A stretch of DNA of 64,000 nucleotides from NCBI GenBank assembly GCA_943329075.2, contig CALQCM020000010.1, positions 1 to 64,000 of the forward strand, given 5' to 3'. The notes under the pieces are model-generated. The model saw nothing but the letters and a program-made list of their open reading frames with translations, was not told the DNA's origin and searched no databases. Position 1 is the stretch's first letter; each line of letters starts with the position of its first letter. Positions 57,248 through 64,000 of this stretch are shown one piece after another. The DNA comes from Chitinophaga pinensis. Its GTDB lineage: Bacteria > Pseudomonadota > Gammaproteobacteria > Burkholderiales > SG8-41. The translations under genes were made by a program, and so were the position numbers.

Positions 57248-59602
57248 ATGAAATTTTCCGAGAACTGGCTGCGTAACATCATCGATCCGCCGCTGACGAG
57301 CACCGCGCTCGCCGACGTGTTGATGATGTGCGGGCTTGACGTCGAGGCAGTGGAGTCTGCGGCGCCGCCGTTCGCCGGCGTGATTGCCGCCGAAGTCGTC
57401 GAAATCGGCAAACACCCCTCGGCGGATCGCCTGCAGGTGTGTCGCGTCAATACGGGCGGCGAAACCATCACGGTGGTTTGCGGCGCGCCCAACGTCGCCG
57501 TCGGCATGCGGGTTGCCTTGGCCACGGTCGGTGCGAAGTTGTCCGGCATGGAAATCAAACAGGCCAAAGTCCGCGGCGTCGAATCAAGCGGCATGCTGTG
57601 TTCGGCGAAGGAACTTGGCATTGCGGACGACGCCTCGGGACTGATGGCATTGCCGGCGGATGCGCAGCTCGGCGCTGATGTGCGCAAGGTGCTAGATCTT
57701 GATGACGCGTTGATTACGATCAAGCCGACGCCTAATCGCGGCGATTGTCTGAGCATGCTGGGTATTGCGCGCGAGGTTGCGGCAATGACCGGTTGTACGA
57801 TGAAGCCGATGCCGGCAACCGCTATCACCGAAACAACAGCCGAGCGCGTCGAAATTGCACTGGAAGCCGGCGATGCCTGCCCGCGTTATACGGCGCGTAT
57901 CGTGCGCGGAGTCGATGTGCGGGCTAAGAGTCCGCGCTGGCTGGTGCAGCGCCTTGAGCGCAGCGGCCTGCGCGGCATCAGTGCCGTTGTCGATGTCACC
58001 AATTACGTCATGCTGGAGCTTGGTCAGCCGCTGCACGCTTTCGATTTCGCAAAAGTCGAGGGCGGCATCCGCGTGCGGTTTGCGCAGGACCGCGAAATGC
58101 TCAAGGTACTGAACGGTCAGGAATTGAAGCTGGACCCGTCATGCCTGGTGATTGCCGACCAGAAGAAAGCACTCGCGCTGGCCGGTATCATGGGCGGTGC
58201 CGACAGCGGGGTGACCGACGGCACGCAGGATGTGCTGCTGGAGAGCGCGTTCTTCGCGCCGACTGCCATCGCCGGCAAGGCGCGCGCGCTGGGTTTCGGC
58301 TCCGATTCGTCCTACCGGTTCGAGCGCGGCGTCGACTTCGCGGCGACCGTGCAGGCGCTGGATCGTGCCGCGCAGATGATCGTGGAGATTTGCGGCGGCC
58401 ACGCGGGCCCGGTCGCGGAAGCGCGTGGCGCGCTGCCGCCGCGGCCCCAGGTGCGCATGCGGCGCGCCCGTGCCGAACGCGTATTGGGGATCACGGTTTC
58501 TGCGCAGGATGTTGCCGGAATCTTCAGTCGTCTCGGTTATGTCTTCGCGCAGCAGGGCGACGAGTTTCTGGTGACCCCTCCGGCGTATCGTTTCGACCTC
58601 GCGATCGAAGAAGATTTGATCGAGGAAGTCGCACGCATAAGGGGTTACGACCACATTCCGGAAGGTAAACTCGTTGGCCCCGCCGTCATTCTGCCGGCTG
58701 TTGAAACGCGACTGACCAGTCGTCGCCTGCGCAGCCGGATGGTGGCGCGGGATTACCAGGAAATCGTCAGCTACAGTTTTGTCGACAAGAACTGGGAGCT
58801 TGATTTTTGCGGTAACGAAAGCCCGGCCATGCTGGCCAACCCGATTGCCACCCAGATGAGCGCGATGCGCTCCAGCCTGTTCGGCAGCCTGGTGGATTGC
58901 CTGAAGCTTAACCTGGCCCGCCAGCAGGAGCGGATCCGGTTGTTCGAGATCGGCTGCTGTTACGAGCGCCAGGGCAGCGGTTATGGGCAGCGCCGGATGA
59001 TCGGCGGCATTGCCTATGGCGGTGCAGTGACCGAACAATGGGGCGAGGCGAAACGGCGGGTTGATTTTTACGATGTGAAAGCGGACGTCGAATCGCTGCT
59101 GGGCGGACGCAGCGTTCGTTTCGAGCCGGTCAGGCGGCAGGCTTTGCACCCGGGGCGGGCGGCCGGAATCGTCATCGACGGCCGCCTCGCGGGTGTGCTC
59201 GGACAACTCCATCCGGCCCTGCAACAGAAGTATGATTTTCCTTATGAACCAATATGTTTTGAGATAAATCTCGATTTATTGTCAGATTCTCCTGTAATCC
59301 AATTCCAGGAGTTTTCAAGGCAGCCGACAGTGCGTCGAGATATTGCCGTTGAGGTGGGTGAAACCGCCTCGACGGAGGCCATGGTCGCGGCCATGAAAAA
59401 AGCGGCCAGCGCACTGGTTTTCGATCTCGCGCCGTTTGACGTCTATCGCGGCAAAGGCATTGATTCAGATAAAAAAAGTGTTGCGTTTCGCGTGCTATTG
59501 CAAGATACTTCGAAAACGCTGACGGACGCCGAGGTTGAGGCGGAGATAGGTCGTCTAGTTCACGCGTTACAAGAAGAGTTTCAAGCAAGACTCCGTAAAT
59601 AA
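57248..59602 (+). CDS. pheT: Phenylalanine--tRNA ligase beta subunit
   Basis: Structural and editing subunit, 784 residues. The start MKFSENWLRNIIDPPL is typical. An EMAP-II-like tRNA-binding domain lies at 40-150, the B3/B4 editing domain (VDVTNYVMLELGQPLHAFD) near 235-270, the B5 domain and the C-terminal anticodon fold (FSRQPTVRRDIAVEV ... FDLAPFDVYRGKGI). It forms an alpha2beta2 enzyme with PheS. Confidence 0.97.
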   Translation: MKFSENWLRNIIDPPLTSTALADVLMMCGLDVEAVESAAPPFAGVIAAEVVEIGKHPSADRLQVCRVNTGGETITVVCGAPNVAVGMRVALATVGAKLSGMEIKQAKVRGVESSGMLCSAKELGIADDASGLMALPADAQLGADVRKVLDLDDALITIKPTPNRGDCLSMLGIAREVAAMTGCTMKPMPATAITETTAERVEIALEAGDACPRYTARIVRGVDVRAKSPRWLVQRLERSGLRGISAVVDVTNYVMLELGQPLHAFDFAKVEGGIRVRFAQDREMLKVLNGQELKLDPSCLVIADQKKALALAGIMGGADSGVTDGTQDVLLESAFFAPTAIAGKARALGFGSDSSYRFERGVDFAATVQALDRAAQMIVEICGGHAGPVAEARGALPPRPQVRMRRARAERVLGITVSAQDVAGIFSRLGYVFAQQGDEFLVTPPAYRFDLAIEEDLIEEVARIRGYDHIPEGKLVGPAVILPAVETRLTSRRLRSRMVARDYQEIVSYSFVDKNWELDFCGNESPAMLANPIATQMSAMRSSLFGSLVDCLKLNLARQQERIRLFEIGCCYERQGSGYGQRRMIGGIAYGGAVTEQWGEAKRRVDFYDVKADVESLLGGRSVRFEPVRRQALHPGRAAGIVIDGRLAGVLGQLHPALQQKYDFPYEPICFEINLDLLSDSPVIQFQEFSRQPTVRRDIAVEVGETASTEAMVAAMKKAASALVFDLAPFDVYRGKGIDSDKKSVAFRVLLQDTSKTLTDAEVEAEIGRLVHALQEEFQARLRK

Positions 59603-59611
59603 GGGGAATAC

Positions 59612-59926
59612 ATGACTTTGACCAAGGCCGAGTTGGCGGATTTGCTATTCGAAAAAGTAGGTTTGAATAAGCGCGAGGCCAAGGACATGGTGGAGTCGTT
59701 TTTTGAGGAAGTCCGCATTGCACTTGAGAATGCGGAAGGCGTAAAGCTCTCGGGCTTTGGAAATTTTCAATTGCGTGACAAGCCGCAACGGCCTGGTCGC
59801 AACCCCAAGACCGGGGAGGAAATTCCGATTACAGCGCGTCGCGTGGTTACGTTTCACGCTTCCCAGAAACTGAAAGCCATGGTCGAGAAACACTACAATA
59901 ATAATGGAAACAAACCACAGTCCTAA
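59612..59926 (+). CDS. ihfA: Integration host factor alpha subunit
   Basis: DNA-bending protein, 104 residues. [33 protein letters not shown] and the DNA-binding arm [27 protein letters not shown] are the family signature. Its last 23 bases overlap the following merR gene. IHF is also a co-factor for site-specific recombination of integrated elements such as those at 60.4 kb. Confidence 0.97.
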   Translation: MTLTKAELADLLFEKVGLNKREAKDMVESFFEEVRIALENAEGVKLSGFGNFQLRDKPQRPGRNPKTGEEIPITARRVVTFHASQKLKAMVEKHYNNNGNKPQS

Positions 59927-60284
59927 GGACGCGCTTCCGCCGATACCCGCGAAGCGTTATTTCACGATCGGCGAAGTGAGTGAGTTGTGCGGCGTGAAGC
60001 CGCACGTCCTGCGTTATTGGGAGCAGGAGTTCACCCAACTCAAACCGGTCAAGCGCCGCGGCAACCGGCGCTATTACCAACACCACGAAGTGCTGCTGAT
60101 CAGGCGCATCCGCGATCTGCTCTACGATCAGGGTTTCACCATCAGCGGTGCGCGCAACCGGCTCGACGAAATTGTCGCCGAACCGGTCAAGGCATCGTCG
60201 CGCGCGGCGGCGGTCGCGGTCAACGCGAATCTTTCCGCATTGCGCAGCGAAATCAAGGGCGTCATCGAGTTCCTGCGCCACTGA
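59904..60284 (+). CDS. MerR-family regulator downstream of ihfA
   Basis: A 126-residue MerR protein with the winged helix [30 protein letters not shown] near residues 14-45 and the second wing [20 protein letters not shown]. The short C-terminal helix has no Cys or effector domain, so the inducer is unknown. It is common directly after ihfA in proteobacteria. It overlaps ihfA by 23 bases. Confidence 0.92.
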   Translation: METNHSPKDALPPIPAKRYFTIGEVSELCGVKPHVLRYWEQEFTQLKPVKRRGNRRYYQHHEVLLIRRIRDLLYDQGFTISGARNRLDEIVAEPVKASSRAAAVAVNANLSALRSEIKGVIEFLRH

Positions 60285-60338
60285 GCGGATGCACTTTGAT
60301 TCGCAGTGCATGTCGCTGTTCTGCTATACTTTTCGACT

Positions 60339-60416
<78 letters not shown>

Positions 60417-60450
60417 TAATCAAGGACTTACGTTGTCGCATAAAAACAAC

Positions 60451-60460
60451 GTGGGCAAAA
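60451..60460 (+). repeat. GTGGGCAAAA repeat, copy 1 (candidate integrase arm site)
   Basis: GTGGGCAAAA occurs here, at 61077-61086 on the plus strand and at 61134-61143 on the minus strand. Copy 1 is 35 bases after attachment repeat 1; the others lie 40-110 bases before repeat 2. Such placing near both ends fits arm-type binding sites of a tyrosine integrase. Confidence 0.5.
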
Positions 60461-60492
60461 CCCCCCTCAAAACACCAATAAACAGGGGGGGG
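60461..60492 (-). terminator. Terminator of the repressor gene
   Basis: C6 at 60461-60466 and G8 at 60485-60492 can pair. Read on the minus strand, the stem follows the repressor stop by ten bases and is followed by TTTTGCC. Confidence 0.45.
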
Positions 60493-60502
60493 TGTCCAAA
60501 AC

Positions 60503-60943
60503 TCACTCTTTCTTCGACGTGCTCAATAATGTCAGCGCCTCGACAAAGCTGACAACTTGAACCCGCTTATCTGCGGGCAGATTATGCACCATCGTCATCA
60601 AATCATTATCGACAGACTGCGTATGCCGTCCGTATGGCGGAACATCGCCCATCATCAGCCAGCGCGCGGAAACGCCAAGTACGTCCGAGAGCTTGAACAG
60701 ATTTTGCGGATCAATTTTTTCGTTGGTGCCGTCATGCCAACGATAGGCGGTTTGTTTTGGAATCCCAACCAATGCGGCAAGGACGGTAGGGTTTTTTACG
60801 CCTCCTGCCATCATTGCGATGCGCAATCTTTCGCAAAAAATCATCATTTTGTATTCGCGGCGCGAATGTTTATCAGCGAGCCATTGCGCGACTAGCGCGC
60901 GCGGAATTGCATCTGGTGTTCGCTTATTGTTTCCTCGTAGCAT
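60503..60943 (-). CDS. Phage-type HTH repressor-like protein
   Basis: A 146-residue frame with a helix-turn-helix (NPTVLAALVGIPKQTAYRWHDG) and the following DPQNLFKLSDVLGVSARWLMMGD, which is the usual block of CI-like repressors and XRE regulators. The start may be at 60847 or 60844 (MMIFCERLRIAM), since the first 32 residues are not typical. The C-terminal part is short and lacks a LexA-type peptidase domain. It lies alone between two tRNA-Pro repeats. Confidence 0.78.
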   Translation of the reverse strand: MLRGNNKRTPDAIPRALVAQWLADKHSRREYKMMIFCERLRIAMMAGGVKNPTVLAALVGIPKQTAYRWHDGTNEKIDPQNLFKLSDVLGVSARWLMMGDVPPYGRHTQSVDNDLMTMVHNLPADKRVQVVSFVEALTLLSTSKKE

Positions 60944-61076
60944 TGCGTAACTCTAATGTTTAAAGAGTAACGAATGAGTGAATTGGTTAATATTTTCGTC
61001 AAGAGTAATAACCACTTGGTGAAGATTGATTGAAGTATTCGTGAGAGGGGGATTTTCATAATGTCGTCGCTCAAAT

Positions 61077-61086
61077 GTGGGCAAAA
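61077..61086 (+). repeat. GTGGGCAAAA repeat, copy 2
   Basis: Second exact copy of the 10-mer, 99 bases before attachment repeat 2; the surrounding bases (GTGGGCAAAAC) match copy 1 over eleven positions. Confidence 0.45.
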
Positions 61087-61133
61087 CTCCCTGTAAAAAC
61101 AGTGTGGAATCAACGGCAGTAACGGCAAGATTA

Positions 61134-61143
61134 TTTTGCCCAC
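61134..61143 (-). repeat. GTGGGCAAAA repeat, copy 3 (inverted)
   Basis: TTTTGCCCAC on the plus strand, the inverted third copy, 42 bases before attachment repeat 2. Confidence 0.45.
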
Positions 61144-61184
61144 TTCGCCGCTAGTGCATTGATTCAATGGAATAACGTCGCACT

Positions 61185-61229
<45 letters not shown>

Positions 61230-61257
61230 CTGATTTTAAATAGAAATCAGTGAAATC

Positions 61258-61286
61258 AATGGCCGCAGAAATGCGGCTATTTTTTT
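61258..61286 (+). terminator. Terminator after attachment copy 2
   Basis: AATGGCCGCA and TGCGGCTATT form a 10-base stem (one G-T pair) with a GAAA loop, followed by a T-run. A second small hairpin (CTGATTT/AAATCAG, 61230-61250) lies before it. The 246-base gap 61230-61475 has no gene. Confidence 0.7.
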
Positions 61287-61475
61287 GTGCGTGACGCCCT
61301 GCGTGACACCTTGGCGAGGGCTTCAACCATGCGCCGTGCCACAGCCACTACCGGAAGCGCGGCCGGGCTAACCGAACGGCGACGTAACCATGATGCCGCA
61401 GGCCCTCAGTTTTTCATGGCAGTTATTGCCATTTAATGTCATTTATGGCACGCTAAGTTGGAATGGAGGTGTCCC

Positions 61476-61730
61476 ATGCAAAGCATGAATATTTCTCTGC
61501 CCGACCCTTTGAAGCAATTCGTGGATGGACAGATAGCCCAAGGGCGCTATAGCAGTGTGAGCGAATATGTACGCGAGCTGATTCGCGCCGACGAGAAACG
61601 TAAAGCCGAAGAACATCTGGAAGCAAAACTGCTGGAAGGACTGAATAGTCCTGAAAGCGAACTGACTGCGGCTGACTGGCGGGCCATTCGCACTGAGGCG
61701 TTGGCGAAGCTGGACGCACGAAAGAAGTAG
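61476..61730 (+). CDS. parD: ParD-family antitoxin
   Basis: An 84-residue ribbon-helix-helix antitoxin. MNISLPDPLKQFVDGQIAQGRYSSVSEYVRELIRADEKR is the ParD DNA-binding domain; the acidic tail (SPESELTAADWRAIRTEALAKL) would bind the toxin. GGAGG lies 9 bases before the ATG. It is 5 bases before the remains of its ParE toxin. Confidence 0.92.
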   Translation: MQSMNISLPDPLKQFVDGQIAQGRYSSVSEYVRELIRADEKRKAEEHLEAKLLEGLNSPESELTAADWRAIRTEALAKLDARKK

Positions 61731-61735
61731 CGCTA

Positions 61736-62055
61736 ATGCCGACCGTCCGCCAGCGCGCGGCAGCCAGGCGCGACTTGGTAGAGCACTTTATTTACTTGGC
61801 TGAGAACGCGGGGCTTGATACCCGGAGCTGTTTCTCGCGAACGCCGAAGCGACCTTCAACAATCTGGCCGGCCAACCGATGATCGGGACTCCCCTAACAT
61901 CGCAGCATCCTGCGCTGGCGGGTCTGCGCAAGTTGCGCGTCAAGGACTTCGAAAACCATTTGATCTTCTATTTGCCACGATCTGACGGAGTGTCTATCGT
62001 GCGCGTGCTTTACGCCGCACGAGACTGGTGGAGGCTATTGGGTATTGAGGCTTAA
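61736..62055 (+). pseudogene. parE: ParE/RelE-family toxin, frameshifted
   Basis: ATG 61736 opens PTVRQRAAARRDLVEHFIYLAENAGLDT, then the frame breaks near 61822. The rest of the toxin continues in another frame: ELFLANAEATFNNLAGQPMIG to LRKLRVKDFENHLIFYLPRSDGVSIVRVLYAARDWWRLLGIEA with a TAA at 62053-62055. Loss of one G after the ACC at 61820-61822 explains it. The toxin would be inactive; the antitoxin gene is intact. Confidence 0.88.
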
Positions 62056-62095
62056 GGCTGGAGGACTGAGCAAGAGTGAGCAAGCCGGTTGCTCG

Positions 62096-62647
62096 ATGCG
62101 GTATTCTGGTGCAGTTCATGCTCTTGCCACTATAGCGATCCTGACGCTCATGCCATTTGCCCATGCCGGCCCTGCGCTGTTCGATTTCTCCCGTTCGGAA
62201 GTTGTGCAGACGTTTCGGGTCATCAACGATAACGTGATGGGTGGCGTTTCCAGGTCGCGGCTTAGTTCGACGGATGGCGCAATGGTGTTCGAAGGGGAGG
62301 TGTCGCTTGAGAATAACGGCGGCTTCGCCTCGTTTCGTGGCCTCGTCAGTTTCCCGGCGAAGTCCGCGGCACTGCTGTTGACGGTGCGCGGCGACGGGCA
62401 GCGCTACAAGCTGACACTCAAACTCGACGATAGCACCGGCACAAATCAATACCAGGTCGCGTTCGTTGCGCCGCGAGAGTGGCGAACGCTGCGTTTCGAA
62501 CCGGCCGATTTCGCGGCCAGTTTTCGCGGCCGCGCGGTGGCGGCGCCGATCGTGCGGTTTGTTGATGTACATTACGTGGGCCTGCTCATTTCGGACCAGC
62601 AACCGGGTGCCTTCAAGATAGAACTGAAGGACGTCAGGGCCGAGTAG
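62096..62647 (+). CDS. CIA30-family secreted protein
   Basis: A 183-residue protein from ATG 62096 with a signal peptide (VHALATIAILTLMPFAHA). The mature part (LFDFSRSEVVQTFRVINDNVMGGVSRSRL, GFASFRGLVSFP, WRTLRFEPADFAASFRGR) matches the NADH:ubiquinone oxidoreductase intermediate-associated protein 30 domain, a galactose-binding-like beta fold. Bacterial roles are unknown. The open frame reaches back to 62045, overlapping the end of parE. It is cargo of the second remnant. Confidence 0.85.
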   Translation: MRYSGAVHALATIAILTLMPFAHAGPALFDFSRSEVVQTFRVINDNVMGGVSRSRLSSTDGAMVFEGEVSLENNGGFASFRGLVSFPAKSAALLLTVRGDGQRYKLTLKLDDSTGTNQYQVAFVAPREWRTLRFEPADFAASFRGRAVAAPIVRFVDVHYVGLLISDQQPGAFKIELKDVRAE

Positions 62648-62853
62648 AAGCCTACCGACTGCAAAGACTGGTGGCGCAGTCCTGGAATTTCAACGATGTG
62701 CTGCTGTGGCAATGTTGCGTCGAGTTAATAACCGTAGAATCTTTCGCGTGTCTAATCAAAGTCGAAAAATCCAGCCAATTCAAGAGGTATTTTTGGGTGG
62801 TTGGTTAGACGAAATGCACTTAACTGATTGATATTGTTTAAAACAGGCTCGTC

Positions 62854-62899
<46 letters not shown>

Positions 62900-62905
62900 C
62901 AAATC

Positions 62906-62942
62906 AATGGCTTGCAGAGTTCCTCTGCAAGCCATTTTTTTT
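62906..62942 (+). terminator. Strong terminator, probably the original one of tRNA-Pro
   Basis: AATGGCTTGCAGAG and its exact complement form a 14-base stem with the loop TTC, followed by a T-run. It lies nine bases after attachment copy 3, where the tRNA-Pro terminator would be before integration. The rest of the gap to 63164 shows no gene. Confidence 0.85.
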
Positions 62943-63164
62943 GGCGATCCTCTGGCGCCGCAAAATGCGGTAGCGTGATCTGAATGTGCTTGCGGGTGTC
63001 GGTGACGAGCGTTTACGCGAGGGATTCTTCCAGCCCGCAATTAAGTTGACCGGGAACAAGCAACACCTCAGAAAAATTGGCGAAGATGCACCTGCGATCA
63101 ATTCATATAAGTTTTGCGTTGTCGGGGTCCGCATACCGGCGTAACCCGACCAGTTAACCTGCTC

Positions 63165-64000
63165 ATGCTCAAATTGCCGCCAAGTCCAAAAAGCGCAGGC
63201 ATTGCGCACGACCCGGCGCGGTTGATGGCGGCAGCGCGTGCCGATGGCGATGCCGTGCTCCACTCGCTCGAGTCGCAAGCGGGCGGCCTGAGTCCGGCAC
63301 AGGCCGTGGTCCGTCTGAAACAATTCGGCGCCAATGAAATTGCGCGCGAGAAACGGCAGTCCGCGCTGGTGCGCTTGCTCGGCAATCTCAGCAACCCGCT
63401 GGTCCTGTTGCTGCTGGCGCTGGGCGCGTTGTCTTACCTTACCGGCGACCATCGAGCAACGGCCGTCATTCTGGTGATGGTGGTGCTCGGCGTGGTGTTG
63501 CGTTTTTTTCAGGAGATGCGCGCCGATCACGCCGCCGAACGGTTGCAGGCGATGGTCAGCAACACGGCGACCCTGCTGCGCGACGGCCGGGAGGAAGAGG
63601 TGGCGCTGCGCCTGCTGGTGCCCGGCGACATCATCCGGCTGTCCGCCGGCGACATGGTGCCGGCCGACGTGCGGGTGCTGTCGGCCAAAGACCTGTTCCT
63701 CAACCAGGTGGCGCTCACCGGCGAGGCGCTGCCGCTGGAAAAGAAGGCGGTGGTGGCACCGGTGGCACTGCAGAATCCGCTCGAACTTCCCAATATCTGC
63801 TTTCTCGGTTCCAACGTCGAAAGCGGTTCGGCCACCGCGGTCGTGATCGACACCGGCGACCGCAGCTATTTTGGTTCACTGGCGGTGAGCATCGTCGGCG
63901 AGCGTCAGCTGACGAGCTTCGACAAAGGCGTCAATCAATTCACCTGGCTGATGATCTGCTTTATCGCAGTGATGGTGCCGGCGGTATTTCTGATCAATGG
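63165..64000 (+). CDS. mgtA: Mg2+-transporting P-type ATPase MgtA-like, N-terminal part
   Basis: The frame from ATG 63165 is open to the window end (278 codons). It shows the cation ATPase N-domain (GGLSPAQAVVRLKQFGANEIAREKRQSALVRLLGNL), first helices (NPLVLLLLALGALSYLTGD and AVILVMVVLGVVLRFFQEM), the actuator TGE motif VALTGEALPLEKK near residue 187, and ICFLGSNVESGSATAVVIDTG. This is the P3B magnesium importer pattern. The phosphorylation site lies beyond the window. The gap before it has no Mg2+ leader that I can recognise. Confidence 0.88.
   Translation, partial: MLKLPPSPKSAGIAHDPARLMAAARADGDAVLHSLESQAGGLSPAQAVVRLKQFGANEIAREKRQSALVRLLGNLSNPLVLLLLALGALSYLTGDHRATAVILVMVVLGVVLRFFQEMRADHAAERLQAMVSNTATLLRDGREEEVALRLLVPGDIIRLSAGDMVPADVRVLSAKDLFLNQVALTGEALPLEKKAVVAPVALQNPLELPNICFLGSNVESGSATAVVIDTGDRSYFGSLAVSIVGERQLTSFDKGVNQFTWLMICFIAVMVPAVFLIN

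Noticed and set aside
60892-61167. 91-codon minus-strand frame in the first remnant
   Set aside because: It overlaps the candidate arm-site repeats and the repressor 5' end, has no ribosome-binding site and no motif.
62904-63530. 208-codon minus-strand frame over the mgtA start
   Set aside because: The plus strand there clearly encodes the MgtA N-terminus, and the frame runs through a terminator hairpin.

Overview
The window looks like chromosome of a betaproteobacterium (Rhodocyclales/Nitrosomonadales/Burkholderiales-like). It is GC-rich and has the conserved gene order thrS-infC-rpmI-rplT-pheS-pheT-ihfA-merR. It also carries polyhydroxyalkanoate genes (phaC, phaB, phaR), an RpfE-type protein next to recJ and lolCD, and a cbb3-oxidase maturation cluster (ccoG, ccoH). 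The species cannot be fixed from sequence reading alone.

Layout. 1-2.7 kb: end of a cytochrome b-type gene, ccoG, ccoH and a small Cys-rich membrane protein. 2.7-10.7 kb: an apparent low-oxygen stress locus. It holds a formate/nitrite channel, a DksA/TraR zinc-finger protein, alanine dehydrogenase, a solitary GroEL paralogue, a CBS-domain protein, a host-attachment (eRF1-like) protein, Hsp20 and a TauE/SafE-like protein. Several FNR/Anr-type boxes (TTGAT-N4-ATCAA or one mismatch) lie in its intergenic gaps. 11.1-11.9 kb: a Phd/PIN toxin-antitoxin pair behind a perfect palindrome. 12-21.6 kb: hydrolase, TIGR02444 protein, pyrD, mltB-like, patatin, NlpC/P60, short secretin-like protein, phosphodiesterase, DinG-type helicase, DUF1232. 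21.6-28.9 kb (minus): rimO, phaR, phaB, phaC, ZIP transporter, pgeF, rluD. 28.9-32.7 kb: bamD, a MITE-like palindromic insertion, then the copper module csoR-copZ-copA with a CsoR-like operator. 32.7-42.9 kb: glycine-zipper protein, acetoacetyl-CoA synthetase, lysS, prfB (with its programmed frameshift), recJ, RpfE-like, lolC, lolD. 43-52.4 kb: K+ channel, AlkA-like glycosylase, DUF2062, comEC, a HEAGH-motif membrane protein, relA, a sulfatase-modifying-factor-like protein. 52.5-60.3 kb: tRNA-Val and the translation operon.

60.3-62.9 kb is the most unusual part. A complete tRNA-Pro(GGG) is followed by two further exact copies of its 3' 44-45 bases. These mark two tandem integrated segments that now hold only a phage-type repressor, a ParD antitoxin with a frameshifted ParE toxin, and a CIA30-family secreted protein. 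No integrase remains, but three copies of a 10-mer (GTGGGCAAAA) sit like integrase arm sites. The probable original tRNA-Pro terminator now lies after the third copy. The window ends inside mgtA.

How the genes work together: oxidase assembly, copper export, hypoxia chaperones and storage polymer metabolism (PHA, acetoacetyl-CoA ligation) fit a bacterium that cycles between oxygen-rich and oxygen-poor conditions. No CRISPR array, rRNA or complete insertion sequence with a transposase was seen.
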